Source: Actinoplanes couchii
GTDB taxonomy: Bacteria > Actinomycetota > Actinomycetes > Mycobacteriales > Micromonosporaceae
Assembly: GCF_016862075.1 (NCBI RefSeq)
Contig: NZ_BOMG01000068.1
Coordinates: forward strand, 1 to 44,409
Length of the DNA stretch: 44,409 nt
Direction: 5' to 3'
Part shown: positions 1 to 7,412 of the stretch, piece by piece
Layout: each line of letters starts with the position of its first letter
How positions within the stretch are numbered: the first letter of the stretch is position 1
Position numbers and translations under genes: made by a program
The notes under the pieces: generated by a model
What the model saw: the letters and a program-made list of their open reading frames with translations, nothing else
Databases searched by the model: none
What the model was told of the DNA's origin: nothing

Positions 1-175
1 TGCGGGATGTGGGGCGCGAGGTGCGGGGCACGAGGCGGGAGGTGCGAGGTGCGGGGCGGGAGGTGAGAGGCACGTGGTGCGAGGCGGGAGGTGCGAGGCA
101 CGTGGTGCGAGGCGGAAGGTGCGAGGCGGGAGGCACGAGGTGCGGGGCAGGAGGCGCAAACCGCGAGCCGCGAGC
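1..175. repeat. Purine-rich minisatellite
   Basis: The top strand is built from short G/A-rich words such as gcgaggc, gggaggt and gcgaggt. A 28-base unit starting near 67 is repeated at 95 with few changes. It lies just downstream of the cysteine-rich gene that ends at 203. A plus-strand reading frame crosses it only because the repeat lacks stop codons. No gene, promoter or RNA signal is visible up to 202. Confidence 0.7.
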
Positions 176-202
176 CGCTGGCTGTGAGGCGGTGGACCGA
201 CA

Positions 203-823
203 TCAGTCGACCTCCAAGCGACCCTCACGAATGGCACGATCCAGGCTCGCCCGCAGCGCCGGACAGGTAGGCACAAGAGCAGTCGGCCGCCCTTCAGCAA
301 GCGCAAAAAGCTGCTCACACCCGGACCCGGCCCACTGCACGCTGGTCTGCAGAACACTGCGCCGCCCAGCCCGAACCACATGCCCACAAACCTCACAGGA
401 AACCTCGGTGAGCCCCCCATCGAGATACTCCCGCAGTTCAGAGCCGCTCGCCGACGGCAGAACGTCCGGTGGAGAGCCCTCCGGAACTGACCCGTCAGGC
501 GGGGACGCCCCAGCCGTTGGCGGGACGACGAGGTTGGGCGACGAGGAATCGTCGCCCAACAAGGAGCCTGCGGAAGCGTCGCGCAGGGAGGTGCCAGTTG
601 GTGCGGTGGTGGTGCGGCGGTCGGCCGGCGTGACCCCAAGCGGAGAAGGGGGTTCCGGCGGAGGGGCGGCGTGGCCGGGCGACATGGAGGCATCCGGCGA
701 GGGGTGGTTGGGCGGCGGAGGGACGGTGCGGCCGGGCTGTGGGGAGGCGCCGGGCGAGGATGGCATGTCGGGTGAAGATCGCGTGTCGGGCGATGGTGGT
801 GTTTGAGGGGTGGGGGTTGTCAT
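203..823 (-). CDS. Pro/Ser-rich protein with four-Cys C-terminal domain, coupled to kshA
   Basis: A 206-residue protein that I cannot name. Residues 1-125 are low-complexity and rich in Pro, Ser, Gly and Asp, probably disordered. Residues 126-206 look folded and contain C143-x2-C146, H148, C169 and C187, which could bind zinc or an iron-sulfur cluster. The ATG overlaps the kshA stop codon as ATGA, so translation is coupled and the gene belongs to the kshA operon under the KstR box at 1988. In M. tuberculosis a short unknown gene (Rv3527) also lies beside kshA, but I cannot confirm that they are related. A role with the KshA oxygenase is inference from coupling alone. Confidence 0.75.
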   Translation of the reverse strand: MTTPTPQTPPSPDTRSSPDMPSSPGASPQPGRTVPPPPNHPSPDASMSPGHAAPPPEPPSPLGVTPADRRTTTAPTGTSLRDASAGSLLGDDSSSPNLVVPPTAGASPPDGSVPEGSPPDVLPSASGSELREYLDGGLTEVSCEVCGHVVRAGRRSVLQTSVQWAGSGCEQLFALAEGRPTALVPTCPALRASLDRAIREGRLEVD

Positions 824-1947
824 GGGGTGGCTGCCCGCGCCTGGTTGGCGGCTACCTCGGCCTCCCATGTCTCGACCGCCCGTGTGGTGTCCACCTCGAA
901 CTCGTAGCGGGCCACCATGTCGTCGGTGACCTGGTCGACGTCTACGTAGAACTGCTCGTACCACCGGCGTAGCTGGTAGACCGGGCCGTCCTCGGCGCAC
1001 AGCAGCGGGTTGTCGATTCTGGTCTTGTTCTTCCAGATCTCCACGTCCTGCAGGAAGCCGACGCCGATGCCCTTGGTGAACTTGCCCGCCGCCTTCGCCG
1101 CCTGCTCCCTGGTCAATCCGGGCAGGCGTTTCATGATCACGCCCCACTGGAGTACGAACGAGTCGGGCGAGACCGGATAGTGGCAGTTGATCAGGACCGA
1201 CTCGATCTCCAGCCCGTTCCAGTCGTTGTAGAGGTAGTCGATCATGTAGGACGGCCCGTAGTACGCCGCCTCGGATCGCAGGGTCGTGTCGCCGGACTGT
1301 TTCGCGGCGAGGGGCACGTCCGGCCGGGGCCGGGTCTGCAGGAACTGTGCCGCCACGTGGCCCTCGATCACGTTCTTGAAGAACGTCGGGAACGCGAAGT
1401 GGATGTAGAAGAAGTGGGCCATGTCCACCACGTTGTCGATGATCTCGCGACAGTTCGCGCCGTCGATCCGCACCGAATCCCAGGTCCAGTCGCTCCACTC
1501 GTCGGAGAACGCGCCCTCGATCCGGGGGATCGCCACCTCCGGCGGCGGGGGATTGCCCTGTGGATCGTTCCAGACGAACAGTTGCCTGTTCTGTTCGCAG
1601 GTCGTCCAGGACCGGGTGCGGGCCCGCATCGGGATCCGGTGCGCGTACGGCACCTCGACACAGCGGCCGTCACCACGCCAGCGCCAGTCGTGGAACGGGC
1701 AGGCGATCGTGTCACCTTTGATCGTGCCGTGGGTGAGGTCGCCGCCCATGTGCCGGCAGTACCCGTCGAGGACGTGGAGCGCGCCCTGGGAGTCCGCGAA
1801 GACGACCAGTTTGGTGCCGAACGCCTCGATCGCGTGCGGCTGCCCGTCCCGGAACGTGTCGGCCAGGCCCAGGCAGTGCCACCCCCGGGCGAACCTCGCG
1901 GGCGGCCGGCCGACGTCGATGGTGCGCGGTTGCTGGCTGATGCTCAT
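820..1947 (-). CDS. kshA: 3-ketosteroid 9-alpha-hydroxylase, oxygenase component KshA
   Basis: Rieske non-heme iron oxygenase of 375 residues, the usual KshA length. It 9-alpha-hydroxylates 3-ketosteroids such as androstenedione/androstadienedione (or their CoA-thioester side-chain intermediates), which leads to opening of ring B. The Rieske ligands are C64, H66, C83 and H86, and the mononuclear iron site shows N172, D175, H178 and H183. AGGAG lies about 8 bases before the ATG. The gene diverges from hsaA across a shared KstR box, and the cysteine-rich gene at 203-823 follows by 4-base overlap. The reductase partner KshB is not in this window. Confidence 0.95.
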   Translation of the reverse strand: MSISQQPRTIDVGRPPARFARGWHCLGLADTFRDGQPHAIEAFGTKLVVFADSQGALHVLDGYCRHMGGDLTHGTIKGDTIACPFHDWRWRGDGRCVEVPYAHRIPMRARTRSWTTCEQNRQLFVWNDPQGNPPPPEVAIPRIEGAFSDEWSDWTWDSVRIDGANCREIIDNVVDMAHFFYIHFAFPTFFKNVIEGHVAAQFLQTRPRPDVPLAAKQSGDTTLRSEAAYYGPSYMIDYLYNDWNGLEIESVLINCHYPVSPDSFVLQWGVIMKRLPGLTREQAAKAAGKFTKGIGVGFLQDVEIWKNKTRIDNPLLCAEDGPVYQLRRWYEQFYVDVDQVTDDMVARYEFEVDTTRAVETWEAEVAANQARAATP

Positions 1948-1987
1948 TTACCGCTCCTGAGCCCTGGAAGCATTCCTGGTCCATAGG

Positions 1988-2001
1988 TAGAACGTGTTCT
2001 A
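1988..2001. promoter_or_regulatory. KstR operator between kshA and hsaA
   Basis: TAGAACGTGTTCTA fits the published KstR consensus TNNAACNNGTTNNA at every fixed position. It sits in the 100-base divergent gap between kshA and hsaA. The hexamer TAGTAT at 2000-2005 could be the hsaA -10 element and would overlap the right half of the box, so bound KstR would block RNA polymerase. KstR releases DNA on binding cholesterol-derived CoA thioesters (family knowledge). Confidence 0.88.
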
Positions 2002-2047
2002 GTATAGGGGTCGCTCGACATGCGGCCAACCAGCCTGGAGGGATCTC

Positions 2048-3214
2048 ATGGAAGCGGTCCTCGCCGGAGTTCGAGAACTGTTACCTGTTCTGCGGGAGCG
2101 TGCACAGGAGACCGAGGATCGCCGTGCGCTGGACCCGGAAACCGTCAAGGCCCTCGCCGAGACCGGCTTCTTCCGCCTGCTGCAACCCACCCGTTTCGGC
2201 GGGCACGAGGCACACCCGCTGACCTTCCTCACCGGAGTCCGCGAGATCGCCTCCGCCTGCGGATCCACCGGCTGGGTCGCCTCGGTCGTCGGGGTGCACG
2301 CCTGGCAGCTCGCGCTCTTCCCGGACCGGGCCCAGCAGGAGGTCTGGGGAGACGACACCGGAACCCGGATGTCGTCGTCCTACGCCCCGACCGGCAAGAT
2401 CCAGCGGGTCGACGGCGGTTACCGGGTCACCGGGCGCTGGAGCTTCTCCTCCGGCTGCGACCACGCCACCTGGGTCCTGCTCGGCGGCATCGTCCCGCCC
2501 GGCGAGGACGGCACACCCGCCGACTTCAAGACGTTCCTGCTGCCGGCCGCCGATTACATCATCGAGGACGTCTGGCACACCGTCGGGCTGCGCGGCACCG
2601 GCAGCAACGACATCGTGGTCGACGGCGCCTTCGTCCCCGAGCACCGGTCGCTCAGCTTCAACGACACCGCCCGCTGCGTGTGCCCCGGGCAGGAGCAGAA
2701 CCCCGGACCTCTCTACCGGATCCCGTACGCCTCGATCTTCTCCTACGCGATCACCACCCCGATCATCGGCATGGCCACCGGGGCCTACCGGGCGCACGTC
2801 GAGTACACCCGGGAACGGGTCCGCGCCTCCTACATCGGGGTGAAGGCCGCCGAGGACCCGCACTCGCAGGTCCGTGTCGCGGAGGCCGCCGGTGACATCG
2901 ACTCCGCCTGGTTCGCCCTGCAGGTCAACATGCGTGAACTGATGGAGCTGACCACGGCCGGCACCAAGCTGCCGATGCCGTTGCGGTTGCGGGTCCGCCG
3001 TGACCAGGTCCGCGGCACCGAACTGTCGATCCGCGCCGTCGACCGGCTCTTCGAGAGCTCCGGCGGTCGCGCGCTGCGCACCGGCACCCCGATCCAGCGG
3101 TTCTGGCGGGACGCCCACTCCGGCCGGGTCCACGCGATCAACGACCCGGAACGAGCCCTGTCCATGTTCGGTCGCGGCGAGTTCGGCATGCCGCTCAACG
3201 ACGCGATGGTGTGA
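2048..3214 (+). CDS. hsaA: 3-HSA hydroxylase, flavin-dependent monooxygenase HsaA
   Basis: A 388-residue group D flavin monooxygenase with an acyl-CoA-dehydrogenase fold. It hydroxylates 3-HSA, the phenolic 9,10-secosteroid, to the catechol 3,4-DHSA, using reduced flavin from HsaB. The typical N-terminal region (RRALDPETVKALAETGFFRL), the GSTGW segment and the C-terminal RFWRDAHSGRVHA segment of the family are present. GGAGG at 2037-2041 sets the ATG. First gene of hsaADCB, the same order as in M. tuberculosis, and only one base separates its stop from hsaD. Confidence 0.95.
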   Translation: MEAVLAGVRELLPVLRERAQETEDRRALDPETVKALAETGFFRLLQPTRFGGHEAHPLTFLTGVREIASACGSTGWVASVVGVHAWQLALFPDRAQQEVWGDDTGTRMSSSYAPTGKIQRVDGGYRVTGRWSFSSGCDHATWVLLGGIVPPGEDGTPADFKTFLLPAADYIIEDVWHTVGLRGTGSNDIVVDGAFVPEHRSLSFNDTARCVCPGQEQNPGPLYRIPYASIFSYAITTPIIGMATGAYRAHVEYTRERVRASYIGVKAAEDPHSQVRVAEAAGDIDSAWFALQVNMRELMELTTAGTKLPMPLRLRVRRDQVRGTELSIRAVDRLFESSGGRALRTGTPIQRFWRDAHSGRVHAINDPERALSMFGRGEFGMPLNDAMV

Positions 3215-3215
3215 C

Positions 3216-4052
3216 ATGACGCTGGCTTTCACGCGAGAGGGCGCCGGTAGCCCGGTGGTCCTGCTGCACGGCGGCGGCCCCGGGGCGTCGGCCCTGAGCA
3301 ATTTCGGCCGGACGATCCCCGCGCTCGCCCCGCACTTCGACGTGCTCGCCGTCGACCAGCCCGGGTACGGCGGCTCGATCGGCGACCCGATCACCGGCCA
3401 GTACTTCACCCACGCCGCCACCGCGCTCGCCGAACTCCTCGACAAACTCGGCATCGACCGGGTCGACCTGATCGGCAACTCGCTCGGTGGCGGCACCGCC
3501 GTGCGGTTCGCCCTGAACTTCCCGGAACGGGCCGGGAAACTGCTGCTGATGGGCCCCGGCGGCCTGTCCCTGAACGTCTTCGCCGCCGACCCCACCGAAG
3601 GGGTCAAGCGACTCGGAGCCTTCGCCCGGGATCCGAGCCGGGCCAGGCTCGCCGCCTTCCTTCGTACCCTGGTGTTCGATCCGTCCCTGATCACCGACGA
3701 CCTGGTCGAGGAACGTTTCCGGGCCGCGATCGACCCGGCCGCGATGCGCGCCATGCGCGAGATGGGCGCCTCCTTCGCCGACCCCGCGTCGTACGAAGAA
3801 GGGCTGCTCTGGCGGGACGCCCACCGGCTGCGCCACGAGACCCTGCTGGTCTGGGGCCGCGAGGACCGGGTCAACCCGCTCGACGGCGCCCTGATCGCCC
3901 TCAAGACTCTGCGCAACGCCCGCCTGCACGTTTTCGGCGGCTGCGGCCACTGGGCCCACCTGGAGAAGTTCGACGAGTTCAACAGCATGGCCATCGCCTT
4001 TCTCAGTGCGTCTACCGGACCTATCGCGATGACCGCACCGAACGGTTCATGA
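3216..4052 (+). CDS. hsaD: 4,9-DSHA hydrolase HsaD
   Basis: Alpha/beta hydrolase of 278 residues acting as the meta-cleavage-product hydrolase. It splits the carbon-carbon bond of 4,9-DSHA into HIP (the C/D-ring propionate DOHNAA) and 2-hydroxyhexa-2,4-dienoate. The nucleophile is S89 in GNSLGG, the acid D217 in GREDRVNP and the base H245 in GCGHWAHLEKF. The oxyanion-hole motif HGGGPGA lies at residues 18-24. The ATG starts one base after the hsaA stop; a longer reading frame from 3000 only overlaps hsaA in another frame. Confidence 0.95.
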   Translation: MTLAFTREGAGSPVVLLHGGGPGASALSNFGRTIPALAPHFDVLAVDQPGYGGSIGDPITGQYFTHAATALAELLDKLGIDRVDLIGNSLGGGTAVRFALNFPERAGKLLLMGPGGLSLNVFAADPTEGVKRLGAFARDPSRARLAAFLRTLVFDPSLITDDLVEERFRAAIDPAAMRAMREMGASFADPASYEEGLLWRDAHRLRHETLLVWGREDRVNPLDGALIALKTLRNARLHVFGGCGHWAHLEKFDEFNSMAIAFLSASTGPIAMTAPNGS

Positions 4053-4071
4053 TCCCGAGAGGGGACCGCCC

Positions 4072-4980
4072 GTGAGCAACCTCATCCGATCCCTCGGCTA
4101 TCTGCGTGTCGAAGCCACCGACCTGCCCGCCTGGTGCGACTTCGGCGTCAAGGTGCTCGGCATGACCGAGGGCCGCGGCCCCGATCCGCGGGCCGTCTAC
4201 CTGCGGATGGACGAGCTGCCCGCCCGCATCGTGGTGGTGCCCGGTGAGAAGGACCGGCTGGCCGCCTCCGGCTGGGAACTCGCCGACCCGGCCGCGCTGG
4301 CCCGGCTGACCGGGGTGTTCGAGGAGGCCGGGATCGCCGTCAAACCGGCCGGCGCCGACGAGCTGGCCGACCGCCGGGTCTCGCACCTGATCAGCGTCGA
4401 CGACCCGTCCGGCAACCGCCTGGAGTTCTTCTGCGGCGCGGCCCTGGACACCCGGCCGGCGCTCGGCAGCTACGGAACCCGGTTCGTCACCGGTGACCAG
4501 GGCATGGGCCACGTCGTGCTGCCGGCCCGCGACGACGCCGCGTCCCTGCACTTCTACGGCGACGTGCTCGGCTTCCGGCTGCGCGACTCGATGCGGCTGG
4601 TGCCCGAGCACATCGGCCTGCCGCCGGGCGGCGAGCCACTGTGGATGCGCTTCCTCGGCTGCGGCCCCCGGCACCACAGCGTCGCCTTCGCCCCGATCCC
4701 CGCGCCCAGCGGCATGATCCACCTGATGATCGAGACCGAGACCCTGGACGACGTGGGCCGGGCCATCGACCGTTGTGCCCGCGCCAAGGCCCCGATGATC
4801 TCCACTCTGGGCCGGCACGCCAACGACGGCATGGTCTCTTTCTACGTACGCACCCCGAGCGGTTTCGACATCGAGTACGGGTTCGGCGGCCGGACCGTCG
4901 ACGACGACACCTGGATCGCCCGGCACACCACCGCGCACAGCGTGTGGGGGCACCGGTTCTTCGGCGGCGGCGGGCATTGA
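4072..4980 (+). CDS. hsaC: 3,4-DHSA extradiol dioxygenase HsaC
   Basis: Type I extradiol ring-cleavage dioxygenase of 302 residues with two vicinal-oxygen-chelate modules. It opens the aromatised ring A of 3,4-DHSA by meta cleavage to give 4,9-DSHA for HsaD. The likely Fe(II) ligands are H147, H217 and E268 (in DIEYGF), the standard 2-His-1-Glu set of the catalytic C-terminal module. The GTG start follows a GAGAGGGGA ribosome site. Third gene of hsaADCB. Confidence 0.95.
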   Translation: MSNLIRSLGYLRVEATDLPAWCDFGVKVLGMTEGRGPDPRAVYLRMDELPARIVVVPGEKDRLAASGWELADPAALARLTGVFEEAGIAVKPAGADELADRRVSHLISVDDPSGNRLEFFCGAALDTRPALGSYGTRFVTGDQGMGHVVLPARDDAASLHFYGDVLGFRLRDSMRLVPEHIGLPPGGEPLWMRFLGCGPRHHSVAFAPIPAPSGMIHLMIETETLDDVGRAIDRCARAKAPMISTLGRHANDGMVSFYVRTPSGFDIEYGFGGRTVDDDTWIARHTTAHSVWGHRFFGGGGH

Positions 4981-4994
4981 TCACCCGGGGGGAC

Positions 4995-5534
4995 GTGGAC
5001 GCTGTCCGATTCCGCCGGGTGTTCGGGCACTTCGCCACCGGCATCACCGTCATCACCACGGCCGGCGCCGACGGCCCCGCCGGGTTCGCCTGCCAGGCGT
5101 TCGCCCCGTTGTCCCTGGACCCGCCGCTGGTGCTGTTCTGCCCGCAGGCGGGTTCGGACACGTGGCGGCGGATCCGCGACGCCGGGCTCTTCTGCGTCAA
5201 CGTCCTGGCCGCCGACCAGCGCGACGTCTCCCGGCTGTTCGGCACCCGCGGTGCCGACCGTTTCGCCGCGGTCTCCTGGTCACCGGCCCCGTCCGGTTCG
5301 CCAGTCCTGGCCGATGTCCTGACCTGGGCGGACTGCCGCCTGGAGGCGATCCATCAGGGCGGCGACCACGCCATCGTCACCGGCCGGGTCACCACCCTGG
5401 GCCCGTGCCGGGACACCACGCCGCTGCTGTTCCACAAAAGCCGCTACACCACCACGACCCCGATTTCGCCGTACGATCCACCCGAGGTGGCCGACACCCT
5501 GCTGTCCTGGCCCCGCCACACCGACTGGATCTGA
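4995..5534 (+). CDS. hsaB: Flavin reductase HsaB
   Basis: Flavin reductase-like FMN-binding protein that supplies reduced flavin to HsaA. The core begins with FRRVFGHFATGITVIT and contains the conserved FACQAFAPLSLDPPLVLF segment. I place the start at the GTG at 4995. A TTG at 4977 overlaps the hsaC stop as TTGA and would give 185 residues, nearer the family length of about 187, so the start is uncertain by six codons. Last gene of the hsa operon, converging on the transporter gene at 5600. Confidence 0.9.
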   Translation: MDAVRFRRVFGHFATGITVITTAGADGPAGFACQAFAPLSLDPPLVLFCPQAGSDTWRRIRDAGLFCVNVLAADQRDVSRLFGTRGADRFAAVSWSPAPSGSPVLADVLTWADCRLEAIHQGGDHAIVTGRVTTLGPCRDTTPLLFHKSRYTTTTPISPYDPPEVADTLLSWPRHTDWI

Positions 5535-5599
5535 TCACCGGCCACTCAGCCGCCACGACCGGAACCGATCGGCCGGTGGAAGCGCCGGGACCGACGTCG

Positions 5600-6556
5600 T
5601 CACCCGGCCAGGCACACCACCCCGACCAGCGCGGCGACCACCCCACAGAGGTGCACCGCCGGCATCCGTTCCCGGAACAGCACCGCGTTCAGCGACACCG
5701 TGACCGCGGGATAGAGCGAGGCGACAACAGCCGCCGCCCCCACGGCGACTCCGGCGGCGGCGTGCGCGAAGGCCCCGTCGGCAACCGTCTCCAGCACCCC
5801 GACCGCGATCGGCAGCACCCAGGTGGACCCGCCACCCACATGAGCCCGCACCCGCCGCCGGGCGACGGCGAGCAGCACCAGCCCGATGACCCCACCGGCA
5901 ACCCGGACATAGGCCGTGGCGATGTACGGATCCGACGGCGCCGCCTCGTGCAGCAACACGAAGAACGTACCGAAACACAGAGCAGCCCCGCCCACACACC
6001 AGAACGCGGCCCGCCCCGGCCGGCCCGCTGGAGTGAAACGGCCTGGTGGGGAGGGCTGGCCTGGTGGGAAGAACCGGTCTGGTGATGGGTGCTGGTCTGG
6101 TGGGGAGGGTCGGCCCGGCGGAGAGGTCCGGCCCGGGCGAGGAACCGTGGGCCAGGACGAGCACGTCATCCCGGCCAGGGCGGCGACCACCCCGATCATC
6201 GAGACCACCCCGGGCCGGTCGCCGTGCAGCAGACCCCAGGCGATCGGTACCAGCGAGGCCCCGGCCGCCACCGGCGCCACCACGGCCGGCGACCCGTCCC
6301 GCATGGCCCGGTAGGCCAGCCCCATCCCGGGCACCGCGAGCACTCCCGCGAGCGCACTGATCACGATCAGCCGAGGCGAGGCCGGCAACGGCCCGCCCCG
6401 CCCGGCCAGGTAGGCGAGGGCCAGCACCAGCCCGGTCAGTTCCGATCCGATGAGGACGGTGACGATCGGCAGCCGCCGTGTCCCGGTCCCGGCGAGGAAG
6501 TCGGCGGATCCCCACGCCACGGCGGCGATCCCGGCCAGTGTCAATGTCCAGTTCAA
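5600..6556 (-). CDS. EamA/DMT-family membrane transporter with a Pro-rich central insertion
   Basis: A 318-residue protein with two EamA halves of about five membrane helices each. The first contains WGSADFLAG and the second ends near LFRERMPAVHLCGVVAALVG. The substrate is unknown. Between the halves, about residues 136-180 form a Pro/Gly/Ser-rich stretch coded by a degenerate repeat near 6040-6140, which is unusual for this compact family. The frame opens with TTG and has no clear ribosome site, so the start is tentative. No sign of co-regulation with the sterol genes. Confidence 0.8.
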   Translation of the reverse strand: MNWTLTLAGIAAVAWGSADFLAGTGTRRLPIVTVLIGSELTGLVLALAYLAGRGGPLPASPRLIVISALAGVLAVPGMGLAYRAMRDGSPAVVAPVAAGASLVPIAWGLLHGDRPGVVSMIGVVAALAGMTCSSWPTVPRPGRTSPPGRPSPPDQHPSPDRFFPPGQPSPPGRFTPAGRPGRAAFWCVGGAALCFGTFFVLLHEAAPSDPYIATAYVRVAGGVIGLVLLAVARRRVRAHVGGGSTWVLPIAVGVLETVADGAFAHAAAGVAVGAAAVVASLYPAVTVSLNAVLFRERMPAVHLCGVVAALVGVVCLAG

Positions 6557-6793
6557 CGCGAGTGACGCCCCGCCCTACCGGCGTCCGGAGGCGAATGCCC
6601 GGGCGGCCGGTGCGCCCCGGCCCACCCCTCGGGTAACGCGCGAGGCCCCGCCCCGGCACCCACCACCGACGGGTGAATCCCGGTGCCGGGTCGATGCCCG
6701 GGCCGGCGGCCACCTTCCTCGAAACAGGCATCGGCCCTGTTCAGGAGTGCCGCACGAGGTCTACGCGGTTATTCGGGTGGGTAGGCTAGAGGG

Positions 6794-7405
6794 ATGAGCC
6801 TGTCCGTGAGGGGGGTAGTGTCCGTGAGCGCTGAACCGGTAGCTGAGTGGCAGTGGCCGCCGACGGATGGGTACACCGCAGATGATCTCGACAGGATTCC
6901 CGGCCTCCCGGCCCACACCGAACTCATCGACGGAATCATCGCCGTCATGAGTCCGCAGAAGCACTTCCACATGAAGTGTCTGAGAGTTCTCGAAGGAGCG
7001 CTGGACCGGGCCGCACCGTGGGATCGATTCCGGGTCAGCCGGGAGATGTCCATCGTGCTCGGCCCCCGGCAGCGACCAGAGCCCGACCTGATCGTCATCC
7101 ACGCCGACGCGGAAGTCGATGCACAGGCCACCTGGTACCCGGCGTCGGCTGTGGTGCTCGCGGTGGAGGTCGTGTCGCCGGAGTCCGAGATCCGGGACCG
7201 GGAACGCAAGCCCCAGCTCTACGCCGAGGCCGGCATCCCGCACTTCTGGCGTGTGGAGGATGCCGGCGACCACGCGGTGCTCTACGTCCATGAACGCGAC
7301 CCGGCGACAAAACGCTACGTCCCTGTCGGGATCTACCACGACCGCGCGACGCTGAAGCAGCCGTTCGCCGTCGAGATCGACCTCAGCGAGGTCCACCGGC
7401 GCTGA
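6794..7405 (+). CDS. Uma2 family (DUF820) putative nuclease
   Basis: A 203-residue Uma2/DUF820 protein with a PD-(D/E)XK-like core. EPDLIVI holds the Asp, the VEVVSPES strand holds the Glu, and RERKPQLYAEAGIPHFW is the typical following helix. These proteins are abundant in cyanobacteria and actinomycetes and their cellular role is unclear. TAGGCT at 6782-6787 lies exactly six bases before the ATG, pointing to a leaderless mRNA. A GTG ten codons downstream (6824) is an alternative start. It converges with the kinase gene with seven bases between the stops. Confidence 0.85.
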   Translation: MSLSVRGVVSVSAEPVAEWQWPPTDGYTADDLDRIPGLPAHTELIDGIIAVMSPQKHFHMKCLRVLEGALDRAAPWDRFRVSREMSIVLGPRQRPEPDLIVIHADAEVDAQATWYPASAVVLAVEVVSPESEIRDRERKPQLYAEAGIPHFWRVEDAGDHAVLYVHERDPATKRYVPVGIYHDRATLKQPFAVEIDLSEVHRR

Positions 7406-7412
7406 GCGCCGG

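Noticed and set aside
9..806. Plus-strand frame of 265 codons over the 5' repeat
   Set aside because: It consists of repeat-coded Arg/Gly/Cys sequence and then lies antisense to the cysteine-rich gene, whose overlap with kshA and folded C-terminus make the minus strand the better choice.
2081..3994. Minus-strand frame of 637 codons antisense to hsaA and hsaD
   Set aside because: High-GC shadow: both plus-strand genes are unambiguous, with catalytic residues and ribosome sites.
6652..6690. Inverted repeat CCCGGCACC/GGTGCCGGG as a terminator
   Set aside because: It lies upstream of both flanking genes, has a 21-base loop and no supporting context; chance pairing in GC-rich DNA is likely.
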